Under the pieces are notes generated by a model. That model ran no database searches. It had not been told where the DNA came from and saw only the letters and a list, made by a program, of their open reading frames with translations. The position numbers and the translations under genes are program-made. Shown here in pieces: positions 1 through 10,127 of a stretch of DNA of 64,000 nt; within the stretch, counting starts at the first letter, position 1; every line of letters starts with the position of its first letter. The DNA is from Staphylococcus nepalensis (lineage in GTDB: Bacteria > Bacillota > Bacilli > Staphylococcales > Staphylococcaceae): NCBI RefSeq assembly GCF_014635045.1, contig NZ_BMCF01000008.1, positions 62,001 to 126,000 of the forward strand, read 5' to 3'.

Positions 1-305
1 ATAATACCGATAGGGACATCCAATTCATGTTGCATGATGCCGTTTACTAATTCATTTATTGTCCCGTCTCCACCTAGAATAAAGATAATATCAACATCAT
101 CACTGTAACTTTGGTTTTTAATCTTTTGACAATATTGAATAATATCTCCTTCATTTTCACTTAATTGTATAGAAAGATGTTTGCAAAATGTAGTTAACGA
201 CGTTGCAACATCTCCTAATCCTCTATAAATATCTTTAATACCGCTTTGTTCATGGTAAAATAAGACACCGTGTTTGAATTTATTACTTTCCAATTGAGTC
301 ACCAT
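1..305 (-). CDS. Diacylglycerol kinase-family lipid kinase, N-terminal part (runs off the window)
   Basis: Only about the first 100 residues are present; the gene continues beyond position 1. Reading the minus strand from the ATG at 305 gives an open frame that contains [16 protein letters not shown], the glycine-rich nucleotide-binding motif of the diacylglycerol/sphingosine kinase catalytic domain (GGDGT signature). An AAAGGA-like ribosome site precedes the ATG closely. Members phosphorylate diacylglycerol or related lipids at the membrane and are usually about 300 residues. Which paralogue (DgkB or a YegS-like kinase) cannot be decided from this fragment. Family assignment is firm, substrate is not. 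Confidence 0.75.
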   Translation of the reverse strand, partial: MVTQLESNKFKHGVLFYHEQSGIKDIYRGLGDVATSLTTFCKHLSIQLSENEGDIIQYCQKIKNQSYSDDVDIIFILGGDGTINELVNGIMQHELDVPIGI

Positions 306-362
306 ATTCCTTTGAATTTTGCTTTCTCCTAAACTTTACCCCAAATTTACTAGATGTAAATA

Positions 363-420
363 TAAAAAGAAGGAGCAGGTCAAAAATCATTTTAGGAAAA
401 AGTGATTTTTGTACCGCTCC
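363..420 (-). terminator. Intrinsic terminator after the first POT transporter
   Basis: The arms GGAGCAGGTCAAAAATCAT and GTGATTTTTGTACCGCTCC form a long, slightly imperfect stem. On the minus strand it is followed by a T-rich tail (TCTTTTTATA). It sits just past the stop codon at 431 and is oriented to end that transcript. Confidence 0.8.
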
Positions 421-430
421 CTCGAACTTA

Positions 431-1948
431 TTATTTAATGCCACGCATGCCTTTTACAATTTTTGGTACAAAAGCTAAAATAATTAAGCTGACTACGATT
501 GCGATGCAACCTAAGAGTAAGAAATAGTTTTTGTAACCAAGGGGATCAATTAATTTAACTAAAGTTCCGTTAATTGCTTGAGCACAAGCATTAGTTAATA
601 ACCATAAGCTCATCATTTGTGTGTTGAAAGCTTTTGGTGCAAGTTTTACTGCTGCACTGTTACCAGTTGGTGATAAACATAGCTCACCAATGACACAAAT
701 GATATAAGATAAAATAACCCAGTTAACGCTGATCGATGCACCGCCTGAAGCATGACCGATAGAGCCAATCATTATGTAAGAAGCGCCGGCTAACAGTGCA
801 CCTAAAACAAATTTTGTTGCAAGACTTGGTTGGCGTCGAGCCATTTTAGCCCATATGAGTGAAACAACTGGCGCGAGCAACACGATAAATAATGGGTTAA
901 TGGATTGGAAAAGTGCAGGACCAAAGTCTGCTGTCCATCCAAATATATTTAATTTCATATCACTGCTTTCAAAAGCAAATAAGTTAAGTACGTTAGCGCC
1001 TTGTTCTTGAATTGACCAGAATACAACACCAAGAATAAATAAAGGTATAAACGCAATAACTCTTGAACGCTCGTCATCAGTTACTTCTTTGCTTCGAATC
1101 ATAATTGTGAAATAAATGATAGGTAACGCTACACCTAGTATAAGTACAGTTGTACTGACTAAGCTAAATGACAGTGTACCTGTTAATCCAGTAATTAATA
1201 CCACCACTGCTATAATAACGATGATAGCGGCAAATAAAAGTCCATATTTCTTTTTCTCACTTTTGCTTAATGGATTTGATGGTTTAGTACCGATTGGCCC
1301 AATATTTTTTTTGTTAAAAAACATATACCAAACAAGTCCAAGTGCCATACCAATTGCAGCGATTAAGAAACCACCATGGAAATTACCAGTTTGCACGAAT
1401 TGATCTAAGATAATTGGTGAAATTAATGCACCTAAGTTCACTGACATATAGAATATAACAAATCCAGCATCGATACGTGTATCTCTATCTGGATACAATC
1501 TGCCAACAATATTGGAAATACTTGGTTTCATTAAACCAGAACCTACGATAATGAAGAACATAGAAATAAATAATCCAGCAATATCTAAAGGTAAGCTTAA
1601 GAAAATATGACCAATAATAATGAGCACACCACCATAAAACGTTGCAGCACGTGTACCAGTAATCCTATCGGAAATCCATCCGCCAAGCACAGATGTCATA
1701 TAAATTAACGCACCATATACAGCCATAATAGACTGAGCAGTGCCTTTGTCCATACCTAATCCGCCATCTTTAATAGCGAAATACATATAGAAAATAAGTA
1801 GGGCACGCATACCGTAGTAGCTGAACCTCTCCCAAAATTCAACAAAGAATAAAACGCCTAGCCCTTTAGGGTGTCCAAAAAATCCTTTCTGTGGAATAGA
1901 TTGAACAGCTTGTTCATGGGCTTTATCTTGATTTTGCATAAGCAACAT
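431..1948 (-). CDS. POT/PTR2-family proton-dependent oligopeptide transporter (first of a tandem pair)
   Basis: A 505-residue polytopic membrane protein of the proton-coupled peptide transporter family (DtpT type), which imports di- and tripeptides using the proton gradient. Residues about 33-55 carry the PTR2 signature region (FFVEFWERFSYYGMRALL), including the ExxER-type motif used for proton coupling. The rest is a run of hydrophobic helices consistent with 12-14 membrane spans. The ATG at 1948 has AAAGGA six bases upstream, so I kept it rather than the ATG three codons later. The neighbour at 2240-3754 is a clear paralogue in the same orientation, with its own terminator in between, so the two are probably separate transcripts. 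dtpT is the likely name for one of the pair, but I cannot say which. Confidence 0.9.
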   Translation of the reverse strand: MLLMQNQDKAHEQAVQSIPQKGFFGHPKGLGVLFFVEFWERFSYYGMRALLIFYMYFAIKDGGLGMDKGTAQSIMAVYGALIYMTSVLGGWISDRITGTRAATFYGGVLIIIGHIFLSLPLDIAGLFISMFFIIVGSGLMKPSISNIVGRLYPDRDTRIDAGFVIFYMSVNLGALISPIILDQFVQTGNFHGGFLIAAIGMALGLVWYMFFNKKNIGPIGTKPSNPLSKSEKKKYGLLFAAIIVIIAVVVLITGLTGTLSFSLVSTTVLILGVALPIIYFTIMIRSKEVTDDERSRVIAFIPLFILGVVFWSIQEQGANVLNLFAFESSDMKLNIFGWTADFGPALFQSINPLFIVLLAPVVSLIWAKMARRQPSLATKFVLGALLAGASYIMIGSIGHASGGASISVNWVILSYIICVIGELCLSPTGNSAAVKLAPKAFNTQMMSLWLLTNACAQAINGTLVKLIDPLGYKNYFLLLGCIAIVVSLIILAFVPKIVKGMRGIK

Positions 1949-2121
1949 TCCCCGTCCTTTCTTGCTCCCAATAAGAATGTATAAAAATGATTTTACGCTT
2001 AATCAAATTAAATTGCAATAATATTCTCAAAACAACAATATTCAAAATATTCAGTTATTTATGTAGGGAATATAATAATAAATTTATATTCATATAAATT
2101 AAAGTTATTAAATAGTATAGT

Positions 2122-2168
2122 TACAAAAAAATAGGCAAAGCAAAAATGATTTTTTTGCTTTGCCTATT
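2122..2168 (-). terminator. Intrinsic terminator between the two POT genes
   Basis: AATAGGCAAAGCAAAAA at 2130-2146 pairs with TTTTTTGCTTTGCCTATT at 2151-2168. On the minus strand the hairpin is followed by a run of T residues. It ends the transcript of the upstream POT gene before the next one begins. Confidence 0.85.
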
Positions 2169-2239
2169 ATTGAAGCTTGAATTGAAATTTATGATATAAC
2201 GCTATATTCAATTTGACGCCACACTTTATATACCAATAA

Positions 2240-3754
2240 TTAGTATACACCTTTCATTGCGCGTTTTACTATTGGAGAAATGAACAACAGAATAACACCA
2301 ATGACTACGGCAACTAAACCTGAGTACATAAAGTAATCACTTTGATTTATTTTTGTGTATACAACAACAAGTTGAGCGTTAAGACCTTGAGCTGTGGCAT
2401 TACTTAACATCCATAAGCTCATCATACGTGCAGTAAAAGTGAGTGGTGCAAGTTTCGTAGTAGTTGATAAACCGACAGGTGATATGCATAATTCGCCGAT
2501 GGTAATTAATAAGAAACTTAATACGAGCCATAATGGATTGACTAACTCGTTACCCGTTGCCAACGGGATTATCATGATTAAATATGAAAAACCAGCGATA
2601 ATAGCACCGTAAGCAAATTTATGAACTGTAGGTGGGTTACGTTTACCTAACTTCATCCATAATGTTGCAAACACTGGTGCTAATAGCACAATAAAAATTG
2701 GGTTTAATGATTGCGCCCATGAAGCTGGTATTGAAAAATCAATTAATCCATTGGTTAACACTGACATTTCTAATTGTGTTTTTTTATCAGCAAATGTTGC
2801 AAGTATCGTCGCTCCTTGTTCTTGAATCATCCAAAATGCAACAGATGTAATATATAATGGTACATAGCTGTATACACGAGAACGTTCATCTTTCGTAACA
2901 TCTTTACTCACAATCATATTGATAAATATGTATATCGGTAACACAATCCCTAAAATTGTGATTAAGAAGCTAAAGTTACCTAATGTAAGTGCGTCGTTTA
3001 AATGTAGTATAAATAAATAGATTAAAAACAATACGATGACCACAGTAGTAATTAAGGTGAATTTTTTGATTTCTGGTTTAGTTAACGGTTTTGGTACATT
3101 ACGACCTGCAAGACCTAGATATTTTTTACGTTTTAATGCGTAAACTACTAACCCGCAGAACATACCAATGGCTGCTGCTAAAAAACCAGCATGGAAACTG
3201 ATTCTAGTTTGTAAATAGCCTGTGATTAATGGCGCAAATAGACTACCAAAGTTGATCCCCATATAAAATAAAGTGAACGCTGCGTCTCTTCTAACATCAT
3301 TTCGTTCATACAATTCTCCGACAGTTGTTGAAATATTTGGTTTTAGTAATCCGGTGCCGGCAATAATTACGCCTAAAGCGATAAGTACAACTGTTAAATT
3401 ATTCGGTAATGACAGTAAAATATGGCCAATCATGATGAGGAATCCACCGTAGAAGACCGCATTTTGGGTACCAGTAATTCGGTCTGCAATCCAACCCCCG
3501 ATAATGCCTGACATATAAATTAACGTACCGTATATTGCAACAATTTGCATGGCAACGCTTTGTGGTAACGCAAAACCGCCATCTGCTACTGTGTAATATA
3601 AGTAGTAAATTAAAATGGCCTTCATACCATAGTAACTGAATCTCTCCCAAAATTCAGTGAAGAATAAAGTGCTTAGCCCTTTTGGATGCCCGAAGAAACC
3701 TTTATTTGGAATATCTTTCATAATTTCTTCGTGCGTATAATTAGTTTTCTTCAT
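2240..3754 (-). CDS. POT/PTR2-family proton-dependent oligopeptide transporter (second of the pair)
   Basis: About 504 residues, a second proton-coupled di/tripeptide transporter closely related to its neighbour. Both start with an IPNKGFFGHPKGL-type N-terminus followed by the FWERFSYYGM signature and share the same helix pattern. The frame is open up to 3805, but the ATG at 3754 (MKKTNYTHEEIM) is preceded by GGGGAGGG at the right distance, so I start there. The upstream extension has no ribosome site. Tandem duplication followed by divergence is the simplest explanation. Substrate differences between the two cannot be read from sequence. Confidence 0.9.
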   Translation of the reverse strand: MKKTNYTHEEIMKDIPNKGFFGHPKGLSTLFFTEFWERFSYYGMKAILIYYLYYTVADGGFALPQSVAMQIVAIYGTLIYMSGIIGGWIADRITGTQNAVFYGGFLIMIGHILLSLPNNLTVVLIALGVIIAGTGLLKPNISTTVGELYERNDVRRDAAFTLFYMGINFGSLFAPLITGYLQTRISFHAGFLAAAIGMFCGLVVYALKRKKYLGLAGRNVPKPLTKPEIKKFTLITTVVIVLFLIYLFILHLNDALTLGNFSFLITILGIVLPIYIFINMIVSKDVTKDERSRVYSYVPLYITSVAFWMIQEQGATILATFADKKTQLEMSVLTNGLIDFSIPASWAQSLNPIFIVLLAPVFATLWMKLGKRNPPTVHKFAYGAIIAGFSYLIMIIPLATGNELVNPLWLVLSFLLITIGELCISPVGLSTTTKLAPLTFTARMMSLWMLSNATAQGLNAQLVVVYTKINQSDYFMYSGLVAVVIGVILLFISPIVKRAMKGVY

Positions 3755-4170
3755 AATTTCCCTCCCCTTTAACGATTGGATACATTCTATACTGTATTTA
3801 TTCAAATAACAAGTATAATATGAAATAAATTAAAATATATTCAAGGAATTTGATAGTTAAATGAACTGAGATGAAAAAAATAAGCCGAGACGTAAATCAT
3901 AATGTCTCGGCCATAAATATTGTATAGTCAGTAGATGACTAAAATTAAAATGTAAACTATCTTTTCTAAAAACTATTTTTAACGTACTATTTTTTACTCA
4001 AGAGTCTTGGTTCTTGGATTCCTGATTCCTGAGCTAGTAGTGTTTATGCATGAGCCTAAGCGTGTGTAAGGGCATAACTTAACTTTCTGTTTTTAGCCAC
4101 CTCTGCCGCGATAATCTCTCGAAACTAATTTAAAATATGAGTTCAATTTTGTTTACTTATTCATATTATT
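3755..4170. other. Intergenic region between queF and the second POT gene
   Basis: About 415 bases without a credible gene. It holds the minus-strand terminator at 3872-3912 and, on its right, AT-rich sequence. I see no RNA gene or conserved motif in the remainder. Confidence 0.6.
3872..3912 (-). terminator. Intrinsic terminator (GCCGAGAC palindrome) downstream of queF
   Basis: GCCGAGACGTAAATCAT and its partner AATGTCTCGGCC form a stem. On the minus strand it is followed by a run of seven T residues. It is one of three similar GGCCG-A-GACAT palindromes in the window (others near 24031 and 37179). Confidence 0.8.
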
Positions 4171-4671
4171 TTAACGGTTATCTATTTTCTCTGGGTAAAG
4201 ATCGTGATTCATCAAACGATGTTCAGCCATTTTTTCGTATTTAGAGTCAGGACGACCATAGTTTGTATAAGGATCAATAGAGATGCCACCGCGAGGGGTG
4301 AATTTACCCCAAACTTCAATATAATGCGGATCCATTAACTCGATAAGGTCATTCATAATAATATTCATACAATCTTCATGAAAGTCACCATGATTTCTGA
4401 AGCTAAATAAATATAATTTTAAAGATTTAGATTCTACCATTTTAACGTTTGGTATATAAGAAATATAAATTGTAGCAAAATCGGGTTGGCCTGTAATAGG
4501 GCATAAAGATGTAAATTCAGGGCAATTAAATTTAACAAAATAATCACGGCCTTGATGCTTGTTATCGAAAGACTCTAAAACATCTGGGCGATAATCGAAA
4601 TCATATTTATTGTTTTGGTTTCCTAGTAAAGTAATATCAGTTAAATCTTCTTGATTGCGTCCTTCAGACAT
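4171..4671 (-). CDS. queF: NADPH-dependent 7-cyano-7-deazaguanine (preQ0) reductase QueF
   Basis: A 166-residue QueF of the short, single-domain type. It reduces the nitrile of preQ0 to the amine of preQ1 using NADPH, a cytoplasmic step of queuosine tRNA modification. The catalytic cysteine lies in [12 protein letters not shown] (Cys57), with the conserved aspartate at 64, and the NADPH-binding family motif [16 protein letters not shown] follows at about residue 80. The start ATG has AAAGGAG upstream. Only 13 bases separate it from the EamA-type transporter gene upstream, so the two are probably co-transcribed, which makes a link between the transporter and the deazapurine pathway possible but unproven. 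Confidence 0.95.
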   Translation of the reverse strand: MSEGRNQEDLTDITLLGNQNNKYDFDYRPDVLESFDNKHQGRDYFVKFNCPEFTSLCPITGQPDFATIYISYIPNVKMVESKSLKLYLFSFRNHGDFHEDCMNIIMNDLIELMDPHYIEVWGKFTPRGGISIDPYTNYGRPDSKYEKMAEHRLMNHDLYPEKIDNR

Positions 4672-4684
4672 AATACGCGCTCCT

Positions 4685-5572
4685 TTAATATTTAGATTTT
4701 TGTTCTTTTTTTTGAATTGTTAATGGTTGACGTCTTGCTTTTTCAAACATGTAATAACTTGCACCTATGATAATAGCGTAACCTAGAATGGCATAGAAAT
4801 CTGGAGATTCTCCGAATAAAATAAAGCCAAATAATGCTGTGAAGATAATAGACGCATACGTAAATATTGAAATATCTTTAGCTGGCGCGAAACTATATGC
4901 TAAGGTAATACCAATTTGGCCAGCTGCCGCCGCTAGTCCAGCGCCTATCAAATAAATGACTTGCATAGTAGACATTGGTTCGAATGTGAACATTGTAAAT
5001 GGAATGAGCACTATAATAGAAAAGAATGAAAAGTAAAATACAATTGTATAAGGTGCTTCTCTATTACTTAATGCGCGAACACACGTATAAGCACTTGCAG
5101 CAAAAATACCTGAGAATAACCCACCAATAGCTGGTATCATTGATGAAGAAAATTCTGGTTTTACAACGAATAACATACCAAAAATGGCTACAATCATTGC
5201 AATAAATTGATAGTTTCGAACTTTTTCATTTAAGAAAATTAAACTAAGTAGAATAGTCCAAAAAGGATTTAATTTCATTAAAGTATCTGCATCACTTAAA
5301 ATCATATGGTCAATTGCATATATATTTAATAGTACGCCAATTAATCCTAGTGCAGAACGAGAAATTAATAATGGTTGGCTACTTAATTTACCAAAAAGCG
5401 GTTGTTTGTATTTAAAAATAAAATATAAAGGTATAAACATTGCAACTAAATTTCTAGCCAATGACTTCTGAAAGACAGGGAGATCTCCAGCTAATCTAAA
5501 AAAAACAGACATAAAGCTAAAGCCAATTGCAGAAATTAGAATAGCAATAATACCTTTCATTTTTGGATTCAC
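4685..5572 (-). CDS. EamA-family (DMT superfamily) transporter
   Basis: A 295-residue integral membrane protein with about ten predicted helices arranged as two EamA repeats (roughly residues 5-137 and 148-280). These are drug/metabolite transporters that move small organic molecules across the cytoplasmic membrane; the substrate is unknown. The start is GTG at 5572, with GAGG eight bases upstream; the nearby ATG is followed at once by a stop. It lies directly upstream of queF with a 13-base gap and likely shares its transcript. The same pair stands next to nrdIEF in S. aureus, as far as I recall. Confidence 0.85.
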   Translation of the reverse strand: MNPKMKGIIAILISAIGFSFMSVFFRLAGDLPVFQKSLARNLVAMFIPLYFIFKYKQPLFGKLSSQPLLISRSALGLIGVLLNIYAIDHMILSDADTLMKLNPFWTILLSLIFLNEKVRNYQFIAMIVAIFGMLFVVKPEFSSSMIPAIGGLFSGIFAASAYTCVRALSNREAPYTIVFYFSFFSIIVLIPFTMFTFEPMSTMQVIYLIGAGLAAAAGQIGITLAYSFAPAKDISIFTYASIIFTALFGFILFGESPDFYAILGYAIIIGASYYMFEKARRQPLTIQKKEQKSKY

Positions 5573-5678
5573 ATATATCGCCTCAATTTTAATAATTTAA
5601 CGTATCTATATTAGCATAGTTAATTAGATTATGTATATATGCTTGAAACGAGAGAAAAAATATAATACGCTACTAATA

Positions 5679-5692
5679 CGAACAAACGTTCT
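5679..5692. promoter_or_regulatory. LexA-like SOS box without an obvious target gene
   Basis: CGAACAAACGTTCT matches the Gram-positive LexA operator (CGAAC-N4-GTTCG) at all but the last base. A TATAAT hexamer lies about 12 bases upstream at 5661. The plus-strand frame after it opens at an ATG near 5710 but stops after eight codons. The minus-strand EamA gene starts about 105 bases away. Confidence 0.4.
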
Positions 5693-5982
5693 TTTTGTTG
5701 AGGTTGAAATGAGAAAAAAGCTCGAAGCTATTTAAAAGTATCATCAATTAAAAAATAAAATATATAAAACGCAATATACCACATTGAATGGATCAACGTG
5801 CGTACATCAAGGGCTACAGAAGAATTGAAAAAAGCAAGCATTGTGACTCTAAAAATGATAAAAAAATTTTTGAACAATGAAAAAATGATTTTAAGGTTGA
5901 ATTGGTGCCATTTTCATTCTCTTTTCATCATTTTGTCATAAATTAAAGGCTTTTAATCAGTCGATGAGTTATGTATAATGAA

Positions 5983-6030
5983 ACACATAATATAGTATTA
6001 CTGTTAGAGACGAAACACTATATATTGTGT
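5983..6030 (+). promoter_or_regulatory. Paired NrdR boxes in the nrdIEF promoter
   Basis: ACACTATATATTGTGT at 6015-6030 matches the NrdR-box consensus fully. A second, weaker copy (ACACATAATATAGTAT) starts 32 bases upstream at 5983. A pair of boxes spaced by about three helical turns is the usual operator for the ATP/dATP-sensing repressor NrdR. A TATAAT hexamer at 5974-5979 adjoins the first box, placing the pair where it would block transcription. Confidence 0.85.
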
Positions 6031-6276
6031 TTCAATAGACAGTCAATTTATTTATAATAAATCAAATTTAAAGTAAAATCACACAGTTTTAGGCTTTGAA
6101 TAATGACAAATAAGGCATTAATACTTAAATGTTGAGTTTTTACATACCTACTTAATAGAATTAAAAGTTACTATATATAGTGGTTACTTCAATCATTTAA
6201 AACATATTAATATTATACCTCGAAAGCCTTTCGATTTTCCATTTTACATATGTCTATTTAGAAAGAAGGTGATCCA

Positions 6277-6675
6277 ATGAAAGTGGTATATTTTTCATTT
6301 TCCGGCAACGTGCGTAGATTTATTAAACGAACTGAACTAACTGACGTTATGGAACTCACGCAGAATAATTGTTCTGAGAGAATAGAGGAGCCATTCGTTT
6401 TGGTCACTGGAACAATAGGATTTGGTGAAGTGCCCCAACCAGTTCAATCATTTTTAGATGTAAATGAAGATTTATTAAAAGCTGTTGCAGCAAGCGGAAA
6501 TCGTAACTGGGGACAAAATTTCGCGAAAGCTGGACGATCTATTTCGGAACGCTATCAAGTTCCATTGCTATTGAAGTTTGAAGTACAAGGTACAGCAAAT
6601 GATGTAAATGAATTTAAAGAGAAGGTGGGTAATTTCAATGAAGATTATGGACGAGAAGAAATACAATCATATTGA
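6277..6675 (+). CDS. nrdI: NrdI flavodoxin-like protein of class Ib ribonucleotide reductase
   Basis: A 132-residue flavodoxin-like protein that supplies oxidant to NrdF so that its dimanganese-tyrosyl radical cofactor can be built. The N-terminus [13 protein letters not shown] is the FMN phosphate-binding loop. [12 protein letters not shown] and [12 protein letters not shown] are typical of the family's later FMN loops. An AGAAGGTGA ribosome site precedes the ATG. Its end overlaps the start of nrdE by 38 bases in another frame, so the two are translationally coupled. It is under the NrdR boxes just upstream. Confidence 0.95.
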   Translation: MKVVYFSFSGNVRRFIKRTELTDVMELTQNNCSERIEEPFVLVTGTIGFGEVPQPVQSFLDVNEDLLKAVAASGNRNWGQNFAKAGRSISERYQVPLLLKFEVQGTANDVNEFKEKVGNFNEDYGREEIQSY

Positions 6676-8743
6676 ATTAAATAATGAGGTTACAAAGCGT
6701 AAAGAGAATGGTTTCTTTAATTTAGAAAAAGATCAAGAAGCGTTAGCAGTTTATTTAGAAGAAATTCAAGATAAAACAATTTATTTTGATAGTGAAATTG
6801 AACGCCTTCGTTATCTTGTAGATAATGACTTTTATTTTGATGTTTTCGAAAAATACGCTGAAGCAGATTTGGTGGAAATTACAGATTATGCTAAAAGTAT
6901 CCCGTTTCGTTTTGCAAGCTATATGTCAGCTAGTAAATTCTTTAAAGATTATGCATTAAGAACAAATGACAAATCTCAATTCTTAGAAGATTACAAGCAA
7001 CATGTTGTCATTGTCGCGCTTTATTTAGCAAATGGACATAAACCTACAGCTAGACAACTTATTTCAGCTATGATTGAACAACGTTATCAACCAGCAACAC
7101 CTACATTTTTAAATGCTGGTCGTGCGCGTCGTGGTGAACTCGTATCATGTTTCTTATTGGAAGTAGATGATAGTTTAAATTCAATTAACTTTATCGATTC
7201 CACAGCTAAACAATTGAGTAAAATTGGTGGCGGCGTTGCGATTAACTTATCTAAATTACGTGCAAGAGGTGAAGCGATTAAAGGCATTAAAGGCGTAGCC
7301 AAAGGTGTCTTACCAGTTGCAAAATCTCTTGAAGGCGGCTTTAGTTATGCAGATCAATTAGGCCAACGTCCCGGTGCGGGTGCTGTATATTTAAATATCT
7401 TCCACTACGATGTTGAAGAATTTTTAGATACTAAAAAAGTGAACGCAGATGAAGACTTACGTTTATCAACGATTTCTACTGGATTAATCGTACCTTCAAA
7501 ATTCTTTGACTTAGCTAAAGAAGGTAAAGATTTTCATATGTTCGCGCCGCATACAGTTTACAATGAGTACGGTGTTACACTAGATGATATTAATTTAGAT
7601 GAATATTATGATGATTTAGTTGCTAATCCAAATGTTGATAAAAAGAAAAAAGATGCTCGTGAAATGTTAAATATGATTGCTCAAACACAACTACAATCTG
7701 GGTATCCATATTTAATGTTTAAAGACAATGCTAATAAAGTGCACCCAAACTCTAATATTGGTCAAATTAAAATGAGCAACTTATGTACTGAAATTTTCCA
7801 ATTACAAGAAACTTCTATCATTAATGACTATGGTATGGAAGATGAAATTAAACGTGATATTTCATGTAACTTAGGTTCTTTAAATATTGTTAACGTTATG
7901 GAATCAGGGAAGTTTAAAGACTCAGTGCATACAGGCATGGACGCGTTGACTGTAGTGAGTGACGAAGCTGATATACAAAATGCGCCGGGCGTTAGAAAAG
8001 CCAATAGTGAGCTTCATTCAGTCGGCTTAGGTGTTATGAACTTACATGGCTATCTTGCTAAAAACAAAATTGGCTATGAGTCGGAAGAAGCTAAAGATTT
8101 TGCTAATATATTCTTTATGATGATGAATTACTATTCACTTGAAAGATCAATGCAAATAGCAAAAGAAAGACAGGAAACGTTTAAAGACTTTGATAAGTCA
8201 GATTATGCAAATGGAAAATATTTCGAATTTTATACTTCGCAATCATTTGAACCGAAATACGAAAAAGTACGTAAATTATTTGATGGTTTAGAAATCCCAA
8301 CGCCTGAAGATTGGAAAGCATTGCAAAAAGAAGTTGAAACTCACGGTTTATTCCATGCTTATCGTTTAGCGATTGCACCGACTCAAAGTATTTCATATGT
8401 GCAAAATGCTACAAGCTCTGTTATGCCTATTGTAGACCAAATTGAACGTCGTACTTATGGCAATGCGGAAACATTTTATCCGATGCCATTCCTATCACCA
8501 GAAACAATGTGGTACTATAAATCAGCATTTAACACTGATCAAATGAAGCTAATTGATTTAATTGCAACGATTCAAACACATGTGGATCAAGGCATTTCTA
8601 CAATTCTTTATGTTAATTCAGAAATATCTACACGTGAATTATCTAGATTATACGTTTATGCGCATCATAAAGGATTGAAATCTTTATATTACACTAGAAA
8701 TAAATTATTAAGTGTTGAAGAATGTACGAGCTGTTCAATATAA
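6638..8743 (+). CDS. nrdE: Class Ib ribonucleoside-diphosphate reductase large (alpha) subunit NrdE
   Basis: The catalytic subunit, 701 residues from the ATG at 6638 ([11 protein letters not shown]). The frame is open from 6608, but AAGGTGGGT stands at the right distance before 6638. It reduces ribonucleoside diphosphates to deoxyribonucleotides by radical chemistry. Visible family landmarks are NLCTEIF and [10 protein letters not shown], which carry active-site residues, and the C-terminal CTSCSI with the CxxC pair that relays electrons from thioredoxin or NrdH. It overlaps nrdI by 38 bases. Downstream is a hairpin before nrdF that may tune the NrdE:NrdF ratio. Confidence 0.97.
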   Translation: MKIMDEKKYNHIELNNEVTKRKENGFFNLEKDQEALAVYLEEIQDKTIYFDSEIERLRYLVDNDFYFDVFEKYAEADLVEITDYAKSIPFRFASYMSASKFFKDYALRTNDKSQFLEDYKQHVVIVALYLANGHKPTARQLISAMIEQRYQPATPTFLNAGRARRGELVSCFLLEVDDSLNSINFIDSTAKQLSKIGGGVAINLSKLRARGEAIKGIKGVAKGVLPVAKSLEGGFSYADQLGQRPGAGAVYLNIFHYDVEEFLDTKKVNADEDLRLSTISTGLIVPSKFFDLAKEGKDFHMFAPHTVYNEYGVTLDDINLDEYYDDLVANPNVDKKKKDAREMLNMIAQTQLQSGYPYLMFKDNANKVHPNSNIGQIKMSNLCTEIFQLQETSIINDYGMEDEIKRDISCNLGSLNIVNVMESGKFKDSVHTGMDALTVVSDEADIQNAPGVRKANSELHSVGLGVMNLHGYLAKNKIGYESEEAKDFANIFFMMMNYYSLERSMQIAKERQETFKDFDKSDYANGKYFEFYTSQSFEPKYEKVRKLFDGLEIPTPEDWKALQKEVETHGLFHAYRLAIAPTQSISYVQNATSSVMPIVDQIERRTYGNAETFYPMPFLSPETMWYYKSAFNTDQMKLIDLIATIQTHVDQGISTILYVNSEISTRELSRLYVYAHHKGLKSLYYTRNKLLSVEECTSCSI

Positions 8744-8887
8744 AATGTAACTTTTGTATTAATGATAACGAGCGTTGATAAGAATGGAAATAGCATATGC
8801 TTTAAGTAGGTAAAGTTAAAGTGTATTAAGAGAATGAATTTCAAAGTAATATATACCGAGTTTTTCGAAATTTATTCTTTTTGCAAA

Positions 8888-8930
8888 GGGGAGGAAATCT
8901 AGATTTAAATTTAGATTTCTGCCCCGTTTT
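8888..8930 (+). terminator. Hairpin followed by T residues between nrdE and nrdF
   Basis: GGGGAGGAAATCTAGATTT pairs imperfectly with AAATTTAGATTTCTGCCCC, followed by GTTTT. It looks like an intrinsic terminator or attenuator inside the nrd operon. The gap of 237 bases is wider than usual for one operon. Whether nrdF also has its own promoter is not clear. Confidence 0.65.
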
Positions 8931-8980
8931 CTGTAAGTCACTTATTAATTAAATATTTACTAGATAGGGGAATTATCTAA

Positions 8981-9949
8981 ATGAAAGCAGTCAATTGGAA
9001 TACTCAAGAAGATATGACAAATATGTTTTGGCGACAAAATATTTCACAAATGTGGGTAGAAACTGAGTTTAAAGTATCAAAGGATATTGCAAGTTGGAAG
9101 ACATTATCTGATGAAGAAAAAAATGCATTCAAAAAAGCATTAGCTGGTTTAACTGGTTTAGACACACATCAAGCAGATGATGGTATGCCTTTAATCATGT
9201 TACATACAACAGATTTACGTAAAAAGGCTGTGTATTCTTTTATGGCAATGATGGAACAAATTCATGCTAAAAGTTATTCTCATATTTTTACTACATTATT
9301 ACCATCTAGCGAAACTAATTATTTATTAGATAAATGGGTGTTAGAAGAACCACACTTGAAATTTAAATCAGATAAAATTGTAAATAACTATCATAAACTT
9401 TGGGGCAAAGAAGCCTCAATTTATGATCAATACATCGCTCGTGTATCAAGTGTTTTTCTAGAAACATTTTTATTCTATTCTGGTTTCTATTATCCATTAT
9501 ATTTAGCTGGACAAGGAAAAATGACGACGTCAGGAGAAATCATTCGTAAAATTTTATTAGATGAATCTATTCATGGTGTGTTTACTGGTATGGATGCACA
9601 AAGTTTACGTAATGAATTATCTGAAAGTGAAAAACAACAAGCTGATCAAGAAATGTACAAACTACTAGATGAATTATATAAAAACGAAGTTTCTTATACT
9701 CAGTCGTTATATGATGATATTGGTTTAACTGAAGATGTGCTGAATTATGTGAGATATAATGGTAATAAAGCACTATCTAACCTTGGATTTGATCCGTATT
9801 TTGAAGAAAAAGAATTTAACCCAATTATCGAAAATGCTTTAGATACATCCACAAAAAACCATGATTTCTTCTCTGTTAAAGGCGATGGATATACTTTAGC
9901 GCTAAATGTTGAAGCACTACAAGACGAAGATTTCATATTTGAAGATTAA
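8981..9949 (+). CDS. nrdF: Class Ib ribonucleoside-diphosphate reductase small (beta) subunit NrdF
   Basis: The radical-generating subunit, 322 residues. The dimetal ligands can be placed by spacing as Asp61, Glu92, His95, Glu161, Glu195 and His198. The radical tyrosine is Tyr99 (in IHAKSYSHIF, seven residues after Glu92). It partners with NrdE and is activated by NrdI. The ribosome site AGGGGA is modest. A strong terminator follows at 9983, closing the nrd unit. All expected ligands are present, so the protein should be functional. Confidence 0.97.
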   Translation: MKAVNWNTQEDMTNMFWRQNISQMWVETEFKVSKDIASWKTLSDEEKNAFKKALAGLTGLDTHQADDGMPLIMLHTTDLRKKAVYSFMAMMEQIHAKSYSHIFTTLLPSSETNYLLDKWVLEEPHLKFKSDKIVNNYHKLWGKEASIYDQYIARVSSVFLETFLFYSGFYYPLYLAGQGKMTTSGEIIRKILLDESIHGVFTGMDAQSLRNELSESEKQQADQEMYKLLDELYKNEVSYTQSLYDDIGLTEDVLNYVRYNGNKALSNLGFDPYFEEKEFNPIIENALDTSTKNHDFFSVKGDGYTLALNVEALQDEDFIFED

Positions 9950-9982
9950 GTGAAAGTCACATAAATATAATTATAATAATTA

Positions 9983-10030
9983 AAAAACCCATCCTTTCTA
10001 TTGGCTATTAATAGATTGGATGGGTTTTTA
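9983..10030 (+). terminator. Terminator after nrdF
   Basis: AAAAAACCCATCC pairs with GGATGGGTTTTT across a loop of about 23 bases, with the T-run at the 3' end on the plus strand. Confidence 0.85.
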
Positions 10031-10127
10031 TTGCAGATTATTCATTTATTAAGCTAATTATTTGTACAAACTCAGTAGTAGCTATTGAATTTACATATAA
10101 AGATGATAAAATTTAATTATAAACGTT

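Larger units (their letters stand above)
5573..6276. other. Long divergent intergenic region upstream of nrdI
   Basis: About 700 bases between the EamA gene and nrdI. It carries a LexA-like palindrome at 5679-5692, a short frame after it that is interrupted by stops, and the nrd promoter region with paired NrdR boxes at 5983-6030. No intact gene is visible. Confidence 0.7.
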
